Shown: one piece after another, positions 38,951 through 50,356 of the stretch
How positions within the stretch are numbered: position 1 is the stretch's first letter
Layout of the letters: the number at the start of each line of letters is the position of its first letter
Source of the DNA: Pogonophryne albipinna
Taxonomy: Eukaryota > Chordata > Actinopteri > Perciformes > Artedidraconidae
NCBI GenBank assembly: GCA_028583405.1
Contig: CM053264.1
Coordinates: 7,754,530-7,818,529, forward strand
Direction of reading: 5' to 3'
DNA length: 64,000 nt
Position numbers and translations under genes: made by a program
The notes under the pieces: generated by a model
Seen by the model: the letters and a program-made list of their open reading frames with translations, nothing else
Databases searched by the model: none
Told to the model about the DNA's origin: nothing

Positions 38951-39883
38951 TATGGTAATATTATGACTCGGAGATGATTTTCTTCCCCTTTTGTCATTGT
39001 CGCCCTACATGCTGTCTGACATTCGTCTTCCCTGGACGTGAGGTCTCGCTGTGGAGCACCTACTGTACCTGGCCCTAATGTACAGAGTCTCGTTTTCACG
39101 GATCCAGAGAGGAAAGGTCACCAGCGTCTGTTCCTGAATAGAGGCAGCGAGAGCCTGGCTACTCACTGTGTCCCCACATACATCAACTCCACTGAGCAGA
39201 AAATTAAAATGGAAATGTAGACCTTGATGGAGTCGAGGGTCCCATTGACCTGTGCTGTATGATTTATGGCGGGTGATTACGTCAACTCCATTGTACCTGG
39301 ACCACTGAGTTCATCCCAGGCTCCAACTCAAGCTGCAAAAACAACATCACTTAATTGGACTATTTATTACCTGAATGTAAACATATTGATGTACATGGAC
39401 TATTGTGTCATCATACTGTGTGATGAATATGGTTTTATTATAGCCTACTTTAGTTTAGTTTCTCAACCTTTAAGCTACAAATCAAAATCACTCCCTCCTT
39501 TAAATAGATTTAGCATATGTGCACATTAATGAGGATGAAGTGTTTGAACAATACAGGGAGAAGGCAGTAAGATTTAAATACTGTTGAGATATATGTTGCA
39601 TTGTGCAGACGCGCTGAGACCTATGGCTGAGACATGTCTGCCATCCTGTGGTAACTGGTGTTTAGTGCAGCTGTATTCATTCTGAGAATACAAAATCATT
39701 TTTATTGAATGACCATGTACTTGGTATCAAAATTAATGTGATTTTCTCTCAATATGGCTAAGTTCAAGGTTATCATTATATCTTTGTGATATACTGAATA
39801 AAAGACTTGTGTACATTATCAGTGCCTTAGAAAGAGGAAGGCTTTTCAGCTAAAACCTTTTTGGCAGTTGGTACCACACGCTG

Positions 39884-40088
39884 ATTGGTGAAGGACTTAA
39901 ACGGCCACATCCCATTGGTTAAGCACGATGACGTCAGCGCGCAATTGTTTGAATCACGGAAGAGCCACACATGAAACGTAAATGCCTGACATAAACAGTG
40001 AAGTTACGCTTATTAGTTCACAAACATTGACTGTATAAAGGTGCAAAACTATCGGACAACTCTGCAGCTGGTAACTGCGACACCAACA
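39884..40088 (+). promoter_or_regulatory. cep70: cep70 promoter and 5' leader
   Basis: A perfect CRE (TGACGTCA, 39929-39936) lies 11 bases after an inverted CCAAT (ATTGG, 39914-39918). A second ATTGG is at 39884-39888. They sit about 150 bases before the ATG at 40089. No TATA box is evident. CCAAT plus CRE without TATA is usual for cell-cycle and housekeeping promoters. The transcription start site is not determined. Confidence 0.55.
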
Positions 40089-42243
40089 ATGGTAATAAAT
40101 AATAATTCATATCGTATTTTCATTCATAAAGACCTCTTTCAGGACCAGACACACCGCTAATATGAAGTGGTACCTTGTTAGCTACAGCCAGAAGCTAACC
40201 GAGCTAACTAAACTAGTAAAGGACGTCAAAAGTAATAAAGGGTCATTATATACTAATATTGTTAGACCTTTGTATAGGAACTGCATATCAATAAGCTATC
40301 AGCTGGTTCTTCATTTCTGTTTGTTTTTGTCGGTTTAAACCATAGGTTTAAACCCATGGAAAGCTACTCAGATCTAAGTAGTAATGAAAATACTATGTTA
40401 CAAGTAGAATTTCTGCTTTCAGAATCTTACTTAAGTAAAAGTACAAAAGTAATGGAATCCTAATGGCCTATTTCAGAATATTGCATATTAAATAACTTAA
40501 TTATTTATGCATTAATGTCTCATAACTGGGAAAGGTTGAGCAAATTAAATATAAAACAACAGCAGGATATGTTAACCTATATTTTTAGGTTACCATATCA
40601 TTTTTATATCTTAGTTGATTTAATTTTGCATTTGCTAATAATGTGAATCTTTAAAGTAAATAAAGCTGTCAAAAAGTGCATCATTGGCTTCCAAGATGTA
40701 GTGGAGTAGGGGTATAAATGTGCATACATTGAAAATACTCAGGTTAAATGAAATAATACAGTACTTTAGTAAATGTACTTTATAGCATTCCACCACTGCT
40801 GAAGAGGCGTGTGTATGGAGGCGTGGATCGCCTTTCATTGCTGCCTGTAGTTCAGCCCTCCAGCTGGAAGACCTGCAGACACTTTGAATTGTTTCTGCAG
40901 TGTAAGACATGGACAGCAGGAGAGCTACTTTGCTGCCAACAAGAAATAAGACATATGTTTATCTGTGGACTTCCAGGCAGTTTCAGGTAGAGCTCAGACG
41001 TCATCAACAGCTTCACATTGCTCTGTAATGTTTGCTTGTACATTGTGTTGTGTGTGTGTTTCAGGAGGAGCAGGCAGAATGGGATGGGGTGAATAAACTT
41101 CTGCAGCATCACGGATTTAAGCCTGTGTATTTTGCAGATCCTGTAGAGAATAGGAATATTTCTGGTAAGAGGCAATAGCTCCCATCCCTTATCAACATTT
41201 CTGAGTTTACATAAATGTATTGGATTTAATTTGTCTATAAGAGAGATTTGCAGATACCTTTTCTTTGAGAATAGACAATATTTATATGTTGTGTGAATCT
41301 TCATGTGTCTTTAGATCTGATTCTGCTTGACAAGAAGTCTGCTGGTGAGATGAGGATGACTATGAGGACGATGCTCACAGACTCGGACAGAAGACAGGCT
41401 CTAATCCAGGAGCTCATCAAGTCCAACAGCGAACTCAAGTTAGTCAAACTACCAACCAATTCATCCTGAAATGTAGAGGTTTATCCCAAGAGAGAAGCAT
41501 TATTTGAAGTACCAGTTTGACATCAAATAAGACATTTGTAGTCAAACAGGAATCCGTTTATTAGCTGCATAAGGTTAAATATGAAAATGTCATTATATAA
41601 AATAGCATCATCCTCCTGGAATGTATGGAATGAATGAGATTGATCTGATACAGCTGAGGGTCTTTCAGTGTACATGCCTGCAGTAGATGTTACTGATGGT
41701 GTCCGTATCTACTTAATAATGCATAAGCAGACCACCTGTCCACCTGCTATCTCATCTCATCAGAGGAGTTTGACAGAGATACAGCTCAGTGCAGGTATGA
41801 ACACTCAGTGAGGGTGGGGGGGTGGGGGGCTGAAGGCCAGGTGGCTAGTGGGCAGAGGAAGAGCAGCTGACTGGAACACTGCTCTTATTTCTCCACAACA
41901 CCTCCAGGGCAAGCAATCGTTTGAATGAATTTACTGTATGCTATGTCAGAATGCTTTTTGTCAACATCAGACATCGGCCAATCGGCTCGCTGATCACTGA
42001 AGCTAATGTACTTGCAGCATCTTGCTTTTTAGAATGTAACAATGCACTTGTTTGATTGTTAGAGTGAATCTTGTGTATGTGTGTACACTGTGTAGAGAGG
42101 AGGTTCAGGAGCACATGAGGGGGGCCGCTCAGCAGTCTCAGAGGGCCACAGAGCTGGAGGGGCTGCTGGACGTGGTGAGGACCAGGGTCCAGGATCTGGA
42201 GGACCGCTGCCTCAGCAAGGCCGTCCTGCAGCACAGCCACACT

Positions 42244-42281
<38 letters not shown>

Positions 42282-42291
42282 CAGACACACT

Positions 42292-42331
<40 letters not shown>

Positions 42332-44851
42332 TAAGTCCACAACACACAATGATGACAGACATATATGAAAATAAACTAATAGATGGTGAATATTGTCAAT
42401 TATTAGCTTCAGTCAGAAAACATGGTCTGAGAGAGAGATGTTTGTGTAGAAACTGTGTCAGGTTCTGGAGCAGAAGCTGTCCAAGCAGAGGGAGGAAGCA
42501 ACCGACCTTCAGAGGAAACTCTATTTCACCGTCAAAGAAGAAGAGCGACGCTCGGCCCGACAGAGCCAGACCTTCCAACACATCTGTAACAAAGTCAGCC
42601 AGCAGAACTCCCCCGCAGACCAGCAGTAAGAGCCTGACACACGCACAATAGCTTTTAAAATTCATTGAAATGAGATGTGATGAGTTGCTCCTGGTTCTTC
42701 TCTCTGCAGGGTGTTGGATGTGATTGACTTCTATGAGACCAAAATGAGTCAGCTGCTGGATGAGCTCAGGTAACATCCCCCCCAAAATCTGACCCCTTTA
42801 TTACAAAATACTTTAGTACATAGACAACAAGACACACTAACGTTCTTTCCCCCAGATCTGTGAAAGGACAAGGTTCTCAAGTGGCTCATCAGACAGAAAT
42901 CAAGAAGACATCCAGCAATGTGACTCCATCTTTCAAAACTATTCTCAAGGTAGCCTGACATGTGTGTTCCTTTTCATATTCTCTCACTTAAAGCAGTACT
43001 TGATGCTCTTGCATTCCTTCCAAGGCATACCACGAGCAGCAGAAGGGAAGCCAACGTGAAATAGAAGAGCTAAAGAAGGAGGTTGAGCGCCTGAAGAGAG
43101 AGTTGGATACAAGGTGTGTGTTCATTAAGTCTCCAGCAGAAGTGCTTTGATATGAGTAATCCCACTGACGGTGTTCCTCTGTGTAGGCCCACACTCAAAG
43201 AGGTGAAGTTCTACAAACACAAGCTCCGTCGGTTGGAGGGCTCAATCAAACACAATAACCAAAGGTAGGAACTCTAAGGAAAGTCCCGTAAGGCACCGCT
43301 CCGATTTGCTGTTTCAAAAAGCAATATCCATCTCTGTTTCGTAGCAACACCTTTCTTGTAACTGAACCCCTTCAGTAAACCATATGTAAGCCTCAGTATC
43401 CAGTATTTGATCCATTTATTCCATCTGTTCAGTTCTCCTAAAGAAGACATCCCTTCAGATATCAGTGAGAACATCAATGACCAGGGCAATTTAAGTGCCT
43501 ACTATCACCATGTAAGCATACTGTTGTCCTTTTTTCTTTCTGTTGTTCACCCCTCCTAACAAAACACAACTAACCGTGATTTTCTTTCCTCACTACCAGC
43601 TGTTACACGATATTAAATCGCTGGTGTCTGATCCCAACGCGCCTCTACGCCTGCACAGAACCAAACCGTCCTCCGTTGAGTTTCACACCATCCTGCCCAC
43701 ACTGGAGGGGTGGGCCCAGCAGCTCCACCTGCTGAAGGTAAACTCCACCTCCCCACCACTGTAGGACTCACCTTCACCTGATGTTTGACCCCTGCGCATT
43801 GCATAGTGTGTTAGCCACTATTCTGTGTTCAAAAAGCACATGTCTACAATGCTTTTTAAATGACTCTCATTTGTTGGCAGGATCTGCAAAGAGGATTAAA
43901 TAAACTGAGTGTCAGACTGATGCCCTGGCAGCCCTCTGATGGGGGCCATGCTGCGTCAGAAGTGGTGAAGATGGAGGACATGATGCTGCTGGTGGACACC
44001 ATGCTGGAAAACACCGCGACTGATGATGAGAAGGTACAACACTGCAAGACTTTTATACTACCTACTCAAAATAAAGCTGTCTCTCATTGGGTGTCTTTGT
44101 GGTGCTGTTTGTCCTGCCAGGTGCTCAGGAGCCCCACCCGCTTCACCCTGGGCTCCATGGTGTCTCACTTCCAGAAGCTGTTTGACGTGGGCTCGCTGAG
44201 CGGAGTGTACCCGCGTATGAACGAGGTGTACAGTCGGCTGGGAGAGGCCACCAACACCATGAGGAACCTGCGAGACGTCCTGCAGCTAGGTGGGCTTCAG
44301 CTGGAATCCAAGCTTCATATATTCCTCTCTGATACAATGGAGTTAAATAGTGTTTTCTTTCCCTATCAGACAGCAGGGTTCCTCCTGCAGAGGTGGTGAA
44401 CCGCGTGGCCTCGCTGGTGTCCTCCGCTGAGCACACAGCCGGACTCCATGATGTCCTAGGAGACGCTGACATTGACAGGTTCATACATTTGGAATATGAG
44501 CTGCATTTTAAGGCCAGGTGTGTACAAGGTGACAGTAACCCAAGATGCTTTTGTTTTACAGTATCATCGTGAAAGTGAAGCAGCATGAGGAGTTCTTCCC
44601 TGCTTTCCATGACCTCATTCTGGATATTTTACACACTCTAGGTAATATAACACAATGCAACACGTATTCCACATTAATACAGAGAAAATATTCCAGCAAA
44701 GAGAAAAATAAATAAAGCATCAAAAATGTTGACCATCACTTATCATCACTAATTTCTTATAACAAAATAAAAACCTTGTGTGTGTATTCCAGGAGTGAGA
44801 CACTTGGACGACATCCTTCCAGCTCTGAGGTCTCTGAAACACACAGACTGA
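40089..44851 (+). CDS. cep70: Cep70, centrosomal protein of 70 kDa
   Basis: Sixteen coding exons join in phase: 40089-40091 (ATG only), 41065-41164, 41315-41438, 42096-42330, 42462-42625, 42710-42769, 42856-42949, 43025-43113, 43187-43264, 43433-43511, 43600-43737, 43881-44033, 44121-44289, 44370-44478, 44562-44641, 44793-44851 (TGA). The product is 577 residues (human 597). CEP70 binds gamma-tubulin at centrosomes and supports microtubule nucleation and cilium assembly. Matches to the family: EEQAEWDGVNKLLQHHGFKP near the N-terminus, LIQELIKSNSELK, coiled-coil stretches (IEELKKEVERLKRELDTRPT), and a strongly conserved C-terminal block SHFQKLFDVGSLSGVYPRMN, then EHEEFFPAF-like HEEFFPAFHDLILDIL. 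Unusual: two polyglutamine tracts (about 12 and 13 CAG) in the 42096-42330 exon, absent from human. The one-codon first exon is inferred from phase and promoter position. Confidence 0.93.
42244..42330 (+). repeat. cep70: Paired CAG trinucleotide tracts in cep70, ending at a splice donor
   Basis: (CAG)12 at 42244-42279 and (CAG)13 at 42292-42330 are separated by a short HRHT linker. Both are in the glutamine frame. The second tract ends exactly at the exon border, followed by GTAAGT. They lie in the coiled-coil region and probably extend a helix or linker. Length is likely polymorphic. Confidence 0.9.
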
Positions 44852-44965
44852 CGCTCTGACTGCTGTGGTGTGTGCGTAATGCTTGTGATTTTTGTTTTTA
44901 ATTAAATTAAATATTTTGTAAAAAATGACTGAAATATGGATCATTTATTTATCTACTGCACCAGC

Positions 44966-44971
44966 AATAAA
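44966..44971 (+). terminator. cep70: cep70 polyadenylation signal
   Basis: AATAAA lies 115 bases past the cep70 stop and is the first canonical hexamer. It is 75 bases before the transposon at 45046. Confidence 0.6.
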
Positions 44972-45078
44972 TTAGAAAAAGGTATTTTGAAATGCATTGC
45001 CTGGAACATCTCCAGTAGATGGCAGCAGTAGATGGAGTGCAAAGCTATGAGAGGCCGTCTAGCTCACAACTCATACTT

Positions 45079-47256
45079 TTACATTACATTACATTGCATT
45101 TAGCTGACGCTTTTATCCAAAGCGACTTACAATAAGTGCGTTCGACCAACAAAATAGAAACTTGAAGAAAACAGAATCATATAAGTACATCAGGCTTCAT
45201 AGAGCAAAAACATTTCAAGTGCTACTCAACTGGCTTTAGATAAGCCAGCCCTTTATTAGTGTATAAGTGCTTTGTTAATAGTTCTATCGCTCGAAGTGTA
45301 GTCGAAAGAGATGAGTTTTCAGTCTGCGCCGGAAGGTGTGTAAGCTATCTGCTGTCCTGATGTCAATGGGGAGCTCATTCCACCATTTTGGAGCCAGGAT
45401 AGCAAACCCACATGTTTTTGCTGATGGGAACTTGGGTCCCCTTCGCAGTGAGGGTGCAGCGAGCCGTTTGGTTGATGCAGAGCGGAGTGCACGTGCTGGG
45501 GTGTACGGTTTAACCATGTCCTGGATGTAGGAAGGGCCAGATCCATTCGCAGCATGGTACGCAAGTACCATTGTCTTGAAGTGGATTCTTGCAGTTACTG
45601 GAAGCCAGTGAAGGCAGCGGAGGAGCGGCGTGGTGTGGGAGAATTTAGGAAGGTTGAAGACCAGGCGAGCAGCTGCATTCTGGATGAGCTGCAGAGGTCG
45701 GATGGCACATGCAGGTAGACCAGCCAGGAGGGAGTTGCAGTAGTCTAGGCGTGAGATGACGAGAGCCTGGACCAGAATCTGCGTCGCTTTCTGGGTCAGC
45801 TGGGGACGCATCCTCCTGATGTTGTAAAGCGTGTATCTGCAGCAACGGGTTGTAGCAGCGATGTTTGCAGTGAAGGACAGGTTGTTATCTAGGGTCACAC
45901 CCAGATTCCTTGCAGTCTGAGTCGGGGAAACAACAGAGGTGCCGATGTTGATTGTTAGGTCAAGAGTGGGACAATCTTTTCCCGGAAGGAAAAGCAGTTC
46001 AGTCTTGTCAAGGTTGAGCTTGAGGTGATGAGCAGACATCCACTGAGAGATGTCAGCTAGACAAGCAGAGATGCGTGCGACGACCTGGGTCTCTGAGCGG
46101 GGAAAGGACAGAATTAATTGGGTGTCGTCAGCGTAGCAGTGGTATGAAAAACCATGCGGGCTAATGACTGATCCAAGCGAGTTTGTGTACAAGGAGAAGA
46201 GGAGGGGACCAAGAACAGAGCCCTGAGGGACCCCTGTAGTTAATTGACAAGGGTCGGACTCGGACCCTCTCCAAGTAACCCTGTAGGTGCGGTCTTTGAG
46301 GTATGAGGTGAGGAGGGAAAGTGCAGAGCCTGAAACTCCAAGTTCTTGGAGAGTGCGAAGGAGGATCTGATGATTCACCGTGTCGAATGCAGCAGACAGG
46401 TCCAGCAGGATGATGACAGAGGAGAGGGAGGCTGCTTTAGCAGTGTGCAGTTCCTCAGTGACAGCAAGGAGGGCAGTTTCTGTGGAGTGACCTGCCTTGA
46501 AACCAGACTGGTGCGGATCCAGAAGGTTGTTCTGATGGAGATAACAGGAGAGTTGTTTAAAGACAGCGCGTTCAAGTGTTTTAGACAGAAACGGGAGGAG
46601 AGAGACAGGCCTGTAGTTTATAACATCAGACGGGTTGAGAGTGGGTTTCTTTAGGAGAGGGTTTACTCTTGCCTCCTTGAGACTGTTTGGAAAGTGACCA
46701 GAAGTTAGAGAAGTGTTGATGAAATGGGTGAGAAACGGTAGAATATCAGGAGCGATAGTCTGAAGGAGGTTTGAAGGGATAGGGTCCAGAGGACAGGTGG
46801 TAGGGCGGGCAGAGGTAATGAGGGTAAGAACGTCACTTGGAGAGAGAGGGGAAAAGGAGGTCAGTGTGTGGGTGAAAGGAGGGTCTGGTGACCCAGCGGT
46901 GAGTAGAGGTGAGTCAGAAAAAGAAGAGCGAATATCATCAACCTTTTTTTCAAAGTGGTTAACAAAGTCGCTTGACAGAAGGGAGGAGGGGGAAGGGGCT
47001 TTTGGGGGGGCCAGGAGGGAGGAGAAGATGGAAAATAGTTTTTTGGGATTGGAATAGGAAGATTGGATCTTATCTTGAAAGAAAGTGCTTTTTGCCTGTG
47101 AGATGGAAGCAGAGAAAGAGGAGAGGAGAGCCTGATAGGTTAGGAGGTCGTCACGGTGTTTGGATTTCCACCATTTCCGCTCTGCTGCCCGAAGGACGGT
47201 TCTATTAGCACGCAGTGCATCATTTAGCCAGGGAGCAGGAGGGGACTGACGAGCCT
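45079..47256 (-). mobile_element. 5'-truncated L2-clade (Maui-like) LINE retrotransposon
   Basis: The element lies on the minus strand. Its 3' end (45079-45290 on the plus strand) is the familiar fish L2 tail: ttacattacattac repeats, then cagctgacgc-type sequence (tttatccaaagcgacttaca). The coding part is a single frame from the truncation point to 45284. It interrupts the inverted repeat of the surrounding element exactly between 45078 and 47257, with no visible target duplication. Confidence 0.9.
45284..47254 (-). pseudogene. L2 ORF2 reverse transcriptase and C-terminal part, no start, intact frame
   Basis: The frame is open for about 656 codons, from the 5' truncation to the stop at 45284-45286. 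No ATG precedes the RT core; a GTG at 46378 is incidental. Ordered RT motifs: NYRPVSLLPFLSKTLE, SGFKAGHSTETALL, LLDLSAAFDTVNH, TTGVPQGSVLGPLLFSLYTN, CYADDTQL (the YADD active site), HLKLNLDKTELLF and the C-terminal LHWLPVTARIHFK. The endonuclease domain is missing. The lack of stops or frameshifts over about 2 kb points to a recent, dead-on-arrival insertion. Confidence 0.9.
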
Positions 47257-48821
47257 GGTCTTACAAACAATATCAGAATCTCACACATACACCATTAAAC
47301 TCTTTTATACATATTGCTAAACACTTTTACACGCACAATCATACTCTCTTTCACACACTTTTGTCTGTGTCATAAATCAAACTTACTTACATACCAAACT
47401 GTATTTTCTTAGAAACACTATTATTCCCACTTACATACAACATCATACTACAATATAATACTCTAGTAGTGTATGCAAGATAGAAAACTTTGTGTGTGTG
47501 AGAGAGAATGATAGTGTATGTGAGAGAGGAATTGTAGTATGTATGAGGGTATAGTAGTGTGTGTGAGAGAGAATGATAGTGTATGTGAAAGACAATGCAG
47601 GTTTGCGGTCGAATAGTCCGTTTCTCTTAGGAACCTTCCTAACGGAGTGAAATGACCCGGAAGTACCTCAGTGGCAGCCATGATAAGAGCCGTTCGAATT
47701 CTCTAGATGATAGGAAAGGAGGTTTCAAACTTCCTTTATAACCTCCTTTAGCTTAGGAACCACTGGACCTTCCTTATGAAAGGAAAGGAGAAAATGCTGT
47801 CCCACAATGCCTTGCGGCCATAGCATTTGCCGTCACACAACATTCGGCAGTTCATGGAAACAACCGATTATGACCGAGAAATAATATCATGAAAGTTACG
47901 GTGCTTATTAAGCATTTTAAAACGTATGTGGTAAGTTGCCAAAGTGCTTTGTTTTGAACGTTCATCAGTATTATAATCAAACAGAGAAATATACGTTTAC
48001 ATTTACTGAAATGATCAAATAAAGTCAACATTTCACAGTGTTTACTGAGTGAGCTGTGTGGGGTTTGTTCAACTTTTAAAAGATGTTTGAATGGTGATAT
48101 ACACAGTGATAGATGTTAAGGACTAACGTTTATAATAAATACATTTGTATTTCTTTTAAGATATTTTCATACAATCATACGTATTGGGATCATTTGTATT
48201 AATGTGGACCGGAGGGAGAGGGTGATGAGCATAAGTTTAACTTTCCTTTTTTATTTCAATTCCAACTTTGGTCATGAAGAATATGTTTCTCTGTTGTCCA
48301 CGTTCATAAAGCATAAAGCAACAGCATCAGAGCACAGAGTCTCTAGATGAGTTTACAGTAGTCCCTCGTTCTTATTACTAGTACTTAATAGTACTTATTA
48401 TTCGGCCTTTCATTCACTGCTATTATGTTTTATGACTATTGTTATTAACATGAAATACTATTCCCTCTTACATAGGTTATTATTCTGTCTTACATACATT
48501 GTTTACCAATTACACACATACTACTATCCTCTTTCACATACACTATTATAATGTTCTATTAGATTATAGTTGTTTGTGAAAGACGATAGTGGTGTGTGTA
48601 CGAGAGTATGATGGTGCGTTTAAGAGATTTTGTTTTTGTGTGTGAGAGAGAATAGTTATTTATGTACATAGTATGATTGTAAATGAAGGAAGGAATGACA
48701 GTACATTAAAGATGGTATGATGCTGTGTGTGTGAAAGAGTCTGGTGGTGTACATGTGAGATTCTGATATTGTTTGTAAGACCAAGTATGAGTTGTGAGCT
48801 AGACGGCCTCTCATACAAAGC

Positions 48822-50250
48822 AGATCATTGCTGATTACATGGTAGATTTTACATACATAAATGCAAAAAAGACATAGGTTACCCTCAATTTCTTTGATTT
48901 TTTACGCAAGTTTAAATAATATATTTAAGCTTTTAAGTACTAGAACTGTCAAATAAAAGCATTTATATAAACATAAGAAGTTAAAGTAAGTATGCAATGA
49001 ACTAATACATAAATATATTTATATTAACATTAGAAATTAAGGTAAAAATATGCACCCTGTACAACAATATCAGAAGTGATTGATCCACAGCAAGCTGACC
49101 CATCACTGTGCATTGCTGTGTCAAGAGGTGTGCATATGTGATTCTAAAACAAGGTCCCTGCCCTGAGCTGTAGGCCCACTATAGTTCTTTCAGACTAAAT
49201 GTTGAACTCTGCAGCAGCAAAGGTGTCTGGGCACGTCAGCACTTTCGTGCACACACTTGGAACTTGTTCATCCTGATTAATTAGGATTTCTTACAAGAAT
49301 TTAGTTCTGTGTGTTATATCTGTTGGATCAGAAGCTGAGATAAGGCTCATCTTTATGCTGAACTTAAACATAATCACAATGTCCAGAAAATAATTGTATA
49401 TAATCTATGTATTTTTGCTATTTGTTTGTGTTTGGCAGTCAAGTGTTGGTTCACTGAGCTTTGACTGTTTTCCTTTCAGTTATTTAAAGATACTATTATC
49501 TTTATCTATAGGAGCTGCTTATTTTAAAGCCACCAGCAGCTGTACTTTACATTATTTCTTTAATGTCCATGTATTTAAAACATTTTTGAACCAATTGATG
49601 GTATGCAGACTAAAACCAAGGGAGGGCAGATTTGAGGTGGAAACCTTGGGATGTATTCAGCCTTTTTTCGCCCCATAATCATAGGATTACCCAGCGTGTA
49701 ATATTCTTCACAAGCTCTGACATGATCTTGCTGAGTCAGGAGCAGGATCACTTGTTCAGTCCTGTTGTGCAACGCAGCAACCACTTTGTTTTCCCATAAC
49801 AAACAGTACTGTCATTACTCATTCAAAAAACATCAATAACCAGATCTTTCAATCAACTTTGAAACATAGACTGGTTTGAACCATGGTTTGAACAAACAGT
49901 GGTACAGTGCAAAGCTGGAAATCCGACAGAACCACTTAAAAGGGACCAAACAAATAACGTTAGGTTGTATTACTGTTATATTATTTCAAACATATTAAAC
50001 TTTGAAAGGCTACATAATAATACAAATATATATTTAGAAGTGTATAGCAACCGCAACACGAATTACGTTTTAACCACTACATATGAATGGTACGGTGTCA
50101 GTAACCCCCCTCTCCCTAAAAGCCAATGGTACAGTCCTGCTCGGTTGCTAGGAGGCGGAGAACGCCAGAACAGTAGAAATAGACCGCAGGGAAAAGCTCC
50201 ACCTTACTTGTCCCATTATATATGCATGACCTGTCGTCATTAACGGTTCT
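48822..50250. other. Intergenic DNA upstream of the sowahc-like gene
   Basis: AT-rich and unique-looking, without supported genes to about 50000. The last 250 bases become GC-richer: an inverted CCAAT context near 50121 (gCCAATgg), an RFX-half-site-like ggttgctagg at about 50143, and cattatatatgcat at about 50212-50225 that could act as a TATA box. These are plausible promoter elements for the gene at 50357. Confidence 0.4.
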
Positions 50251-50356
50251 ACTTTATTCAGTTCTGCCCCGGTCTGACTCGGTGAACATTCGGGTGCGGG
50301 ACACAATCACAGTATGTTGTTATTAGCGTGATTGAAAGTGTTTTTGTTAGTTTACA

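Larger units (their letters stand above)
45046..48815. mobile_element. DNA element with ~70-bp terminal inverted repeats, interrupted by an L2 LINE
   Basis: The left end tatgagaggccgtctagctc (45046 on) matches the reverse complement of the right end (to 48815). The match continues through cacaactcatactt. After the LINE (45079-47256) it resumes with ggtcttacaaacaatatcag. Flanks carry the same hexamer CAAAGC (45040-45045 and 48816-48821), a possible 6-bp target duplication. Without the LINE the element is about 1.6 kb. Subterminal zones (47270-47600 and 48480-48770) are arrays of tttcacatac / gtgtgtgagaga units that change orientation midway, so each can fold back. The centre (about 47600-48480) has no long frame. 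I cannot assign a superfamily. Confidence 0.75.

Noticed and set aside
40852..41304. 150-codon minus-strand frame over cep70 exon 2
   Set aside because: It is antisense to a well-supported coding exon and its translation resembles no family.
42331..42651. Continuous frame running past the cep70 exon at 42330 into the next intron and exon
   Set aside because: A strong GTAAGT donor follows the CAG tract. The next family-matching sequence (VLEQKLSKQREEATDLQRK) starts after an AG at 42461 in a different frame, so the read-through frame is not the protein.
45284..46378. A 364-codon gene starting at 46378
   Set aside because: The apparent start is an internal GTG of the LINE reverse transcriptase (within SAAFDTVNH). 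The frame is open well upstream, so this is not a separate gene start.
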